From the NCBI GenBank assembly GCA_016342385.1, contig JAEINM010000228.1:1-6772 (forward strand): 6,772 nt of DNA. The letters are read 5' to 3'. Shown here one piece after another: positions 6,102 through 6,772 of this stretch; position 1 is the first letter of the stretch, and each line of letters starts with the position of its first letter. Position numbers and translations under genes: made by a program. Origin of the DNA: Spirochaetaceae bacterium (GTDB lineage Bacteria > Spirochaetota > Spirochaetia > DSM-2461). The notes beneath the pieces are model-generated. The model ran no database searches. It was not told where the DNA came from and saw only the letters and a program-made list of their open reading frames with translations.

Positions 6102-6726
6102 TATTACAATTAAGCAACCCACAATGATTTCTTTTGTAAAGGATCTGCCCAACATCTGTTCTCTAGCTGGATTATTCAGCGCACTCATAGGTATCTACAA
6201 TGCCATTTTGGGAAATTTTTCCTATGCCATGATTGGAATACTCTGGGCTGTCCTGTTTGACTGGACAGATGGAATAATCGCCCGAAAAATGAAAGGCCGA
6301 ACAGAACATCAGAAAGCTTTCGGACCGCAACTCGATTCTCTCATAGATATTATCAGTTTTGCAGTCTTTCCAGCCGTCTTTCTTTTAAGCTACGGTCAGT
6401 TTAATCCTTTATTTCTTCCCGGAGCTTTTCTCATTTTTGCGGCAGGAGCCATAAGGCTGAGCTATTTCAATGTCTTTGGAATGGTTGACGGGAAAACTTA
6501 TAAAGGTCTGGCACTGGACAATAATGTGATTATACTGGCTTTCCTGTTCCTCTTTGAAAGATTTTTCAGTCATCTGGTCTTTTCATTAATTCTCTATGCC
6601 TTATTAATGATCATGATGGTATTCAACCTGGCTCCTGTAAAAACACCTAAATTTACGGGAAAATGGTTCTATTTTCTCATTTCATATACTGTGGTTCTGA
6701 CTTCTCTCTTTCTCATTATTAAGTAA
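6088..6726 (+). CDS. CDP-alcohol phosphatidyltransferase family membrane enzyme
   Basis: A 212-residue integral membrane enzyme with the CDP-alcohol phosphotransferase signature: Asp58, Asp61-Gly62, Ala65-Arg66, Gly79, Asp83 and Asp87, the four Asp being metal ligands. Membrane segments lie near 22-40, 44-58, 88-104, 108-124, 145-157, 163-180 and 192-211. Between Arg66 and Gly79 there are 12 residues instead of the usual 8. The stretch FGPQLDSLIDIISF and RLSYFNV further on recall PssA-type phosphatidylserine synthases, but the neighbour is a cytidylyltransferase. The likely reaction is therefore transfer of a head group from its CDP form to diacylglycerol or another membrane lipid. The start ATG 6088 has AGGA seven bases upstream and overlaps the previous gene, implying coupling; ATG 6124 is a weaker alternative. 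Family assignment is firm, substrate is not. Confidence 0.9.
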   Translation: MPQDSITIKQPTMISFVKDLPNICSLAGLFSALIGIYNAILGNFSYAMIGILWAVLFDWTDGIIARKMKGRTEHQKAFGPQLDSLIDIISFAVFPAVFLLSYGQFNPLFLPGAFLIFAAGAIRLSYFNVFGMVDGKTYKGLALDNNVIILAFLFLFERFFSHLVFSLILYALLMIMMVFNLAPVKTPKFTGKWFYFLISYTVVLTSLFLIIK

Positions 6727-6772
6727 AACCGGCAATTTCGTGTACATTGGCAAGTACAGGATATTGTGGTTT
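6727..6772. other. Tail after the last gene; no certain feature
   Basis: Only 46 bases remain. TGTAC (6741-6745) and GTACA (6754-6758) form a 5-bp inverted repeat without a T tract, so no terminator can be called. On the minus strand a frame without stops enters from the right edge and ends at TAA (6719-6721). It could be the last 17 codons of a convergent gene, but this is too short to judge. Confidence 0.3.

Noticed and set aside
6719..6772. C-terminal end of a convergent minus-strand gene
   Set aside because: A 17-codon stop-free frame is too short to separate from chance; sequence to the right is needed.

Overview
The window is 6.8 kb of fairly AT-rich bacterial DNA carrying six protein genes in two oppositely oriented groups. 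A sterol-reductase-type membrane protein, a membrane-anchored Cache-like/PAS/GGDEF protein and a LicC-like cytidylyltransferase beside a CDP-alcohol phosphotransferase make a free-living or host-associated spirochaete (Spirochaeta/Oceanispirochaeta-like) my best guess. This rests on gene content and base composition only; no rRNA or marker gene is present.

Left part, minus strand (positions 3817 down to 1): a good sigma-70-type promoter (TTGACA, 17-bp spacer, TATTAG) lies just after the phosphoesterase gene. It leads through a leader of about 70 nt into a diguanylate cyclase gene. The cyclase end overlaps the start of a short-chain dehydrogenase/reductase (SDR), whose stop overlaps (ATGA) the start of an ERG4/ERG24-family (delta-14/delta-24 sterol reductase, lamin-B-receptor-like) membrane protein. 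The last gene runs off the left edge. The tight overlaps point to one translationally coupled operon: a c-di-GMP signalling protein followed by two NAD(P)H-type redox enzymes probably acting on a lipid or isoprenoid. A 9-bp hairpin in the leader can pair with the cyclase Shine-Dalgarno sequence.

Middle (3830-4675, minus): a stand-alone calcineurin-like metallophosphoesterase of the CpdA/Icc type with its own short promoter region. A 559-bp intergenic region (4676-5234) follows. It holds divergent promoters, a 12-bp palindrome over the phosphoesterase -35, a near-consensus plus-strand promoter (TAGACA-17-TATAAT), an 81-nt nested inverted repeat right after it, a perfect 10-bp palindrome, and a GC-rich hairpin with a T run. 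The plus-strand promoter lies about 430 nt upstream of the next gene, so a long structured leader or a separate small RNA is likely.

Right part, plus strand (5235-6726): a LicC-like CTP:phospho-alcohol/phosphonate cytidylyltransferase overlaps by 14 bp a CDP-alcohol phosphatidyltransferase. Together they form a two-step module that activates a phosphorylated (or phosphonate) head group as a CDP derivative and moves it onto a membrane lipid. The head group (choline, 2-aminoethylphosphonate, inositol or other) cannot be read from the sequence. Both groups of genes therefore appear to concern membrane lipid composition.
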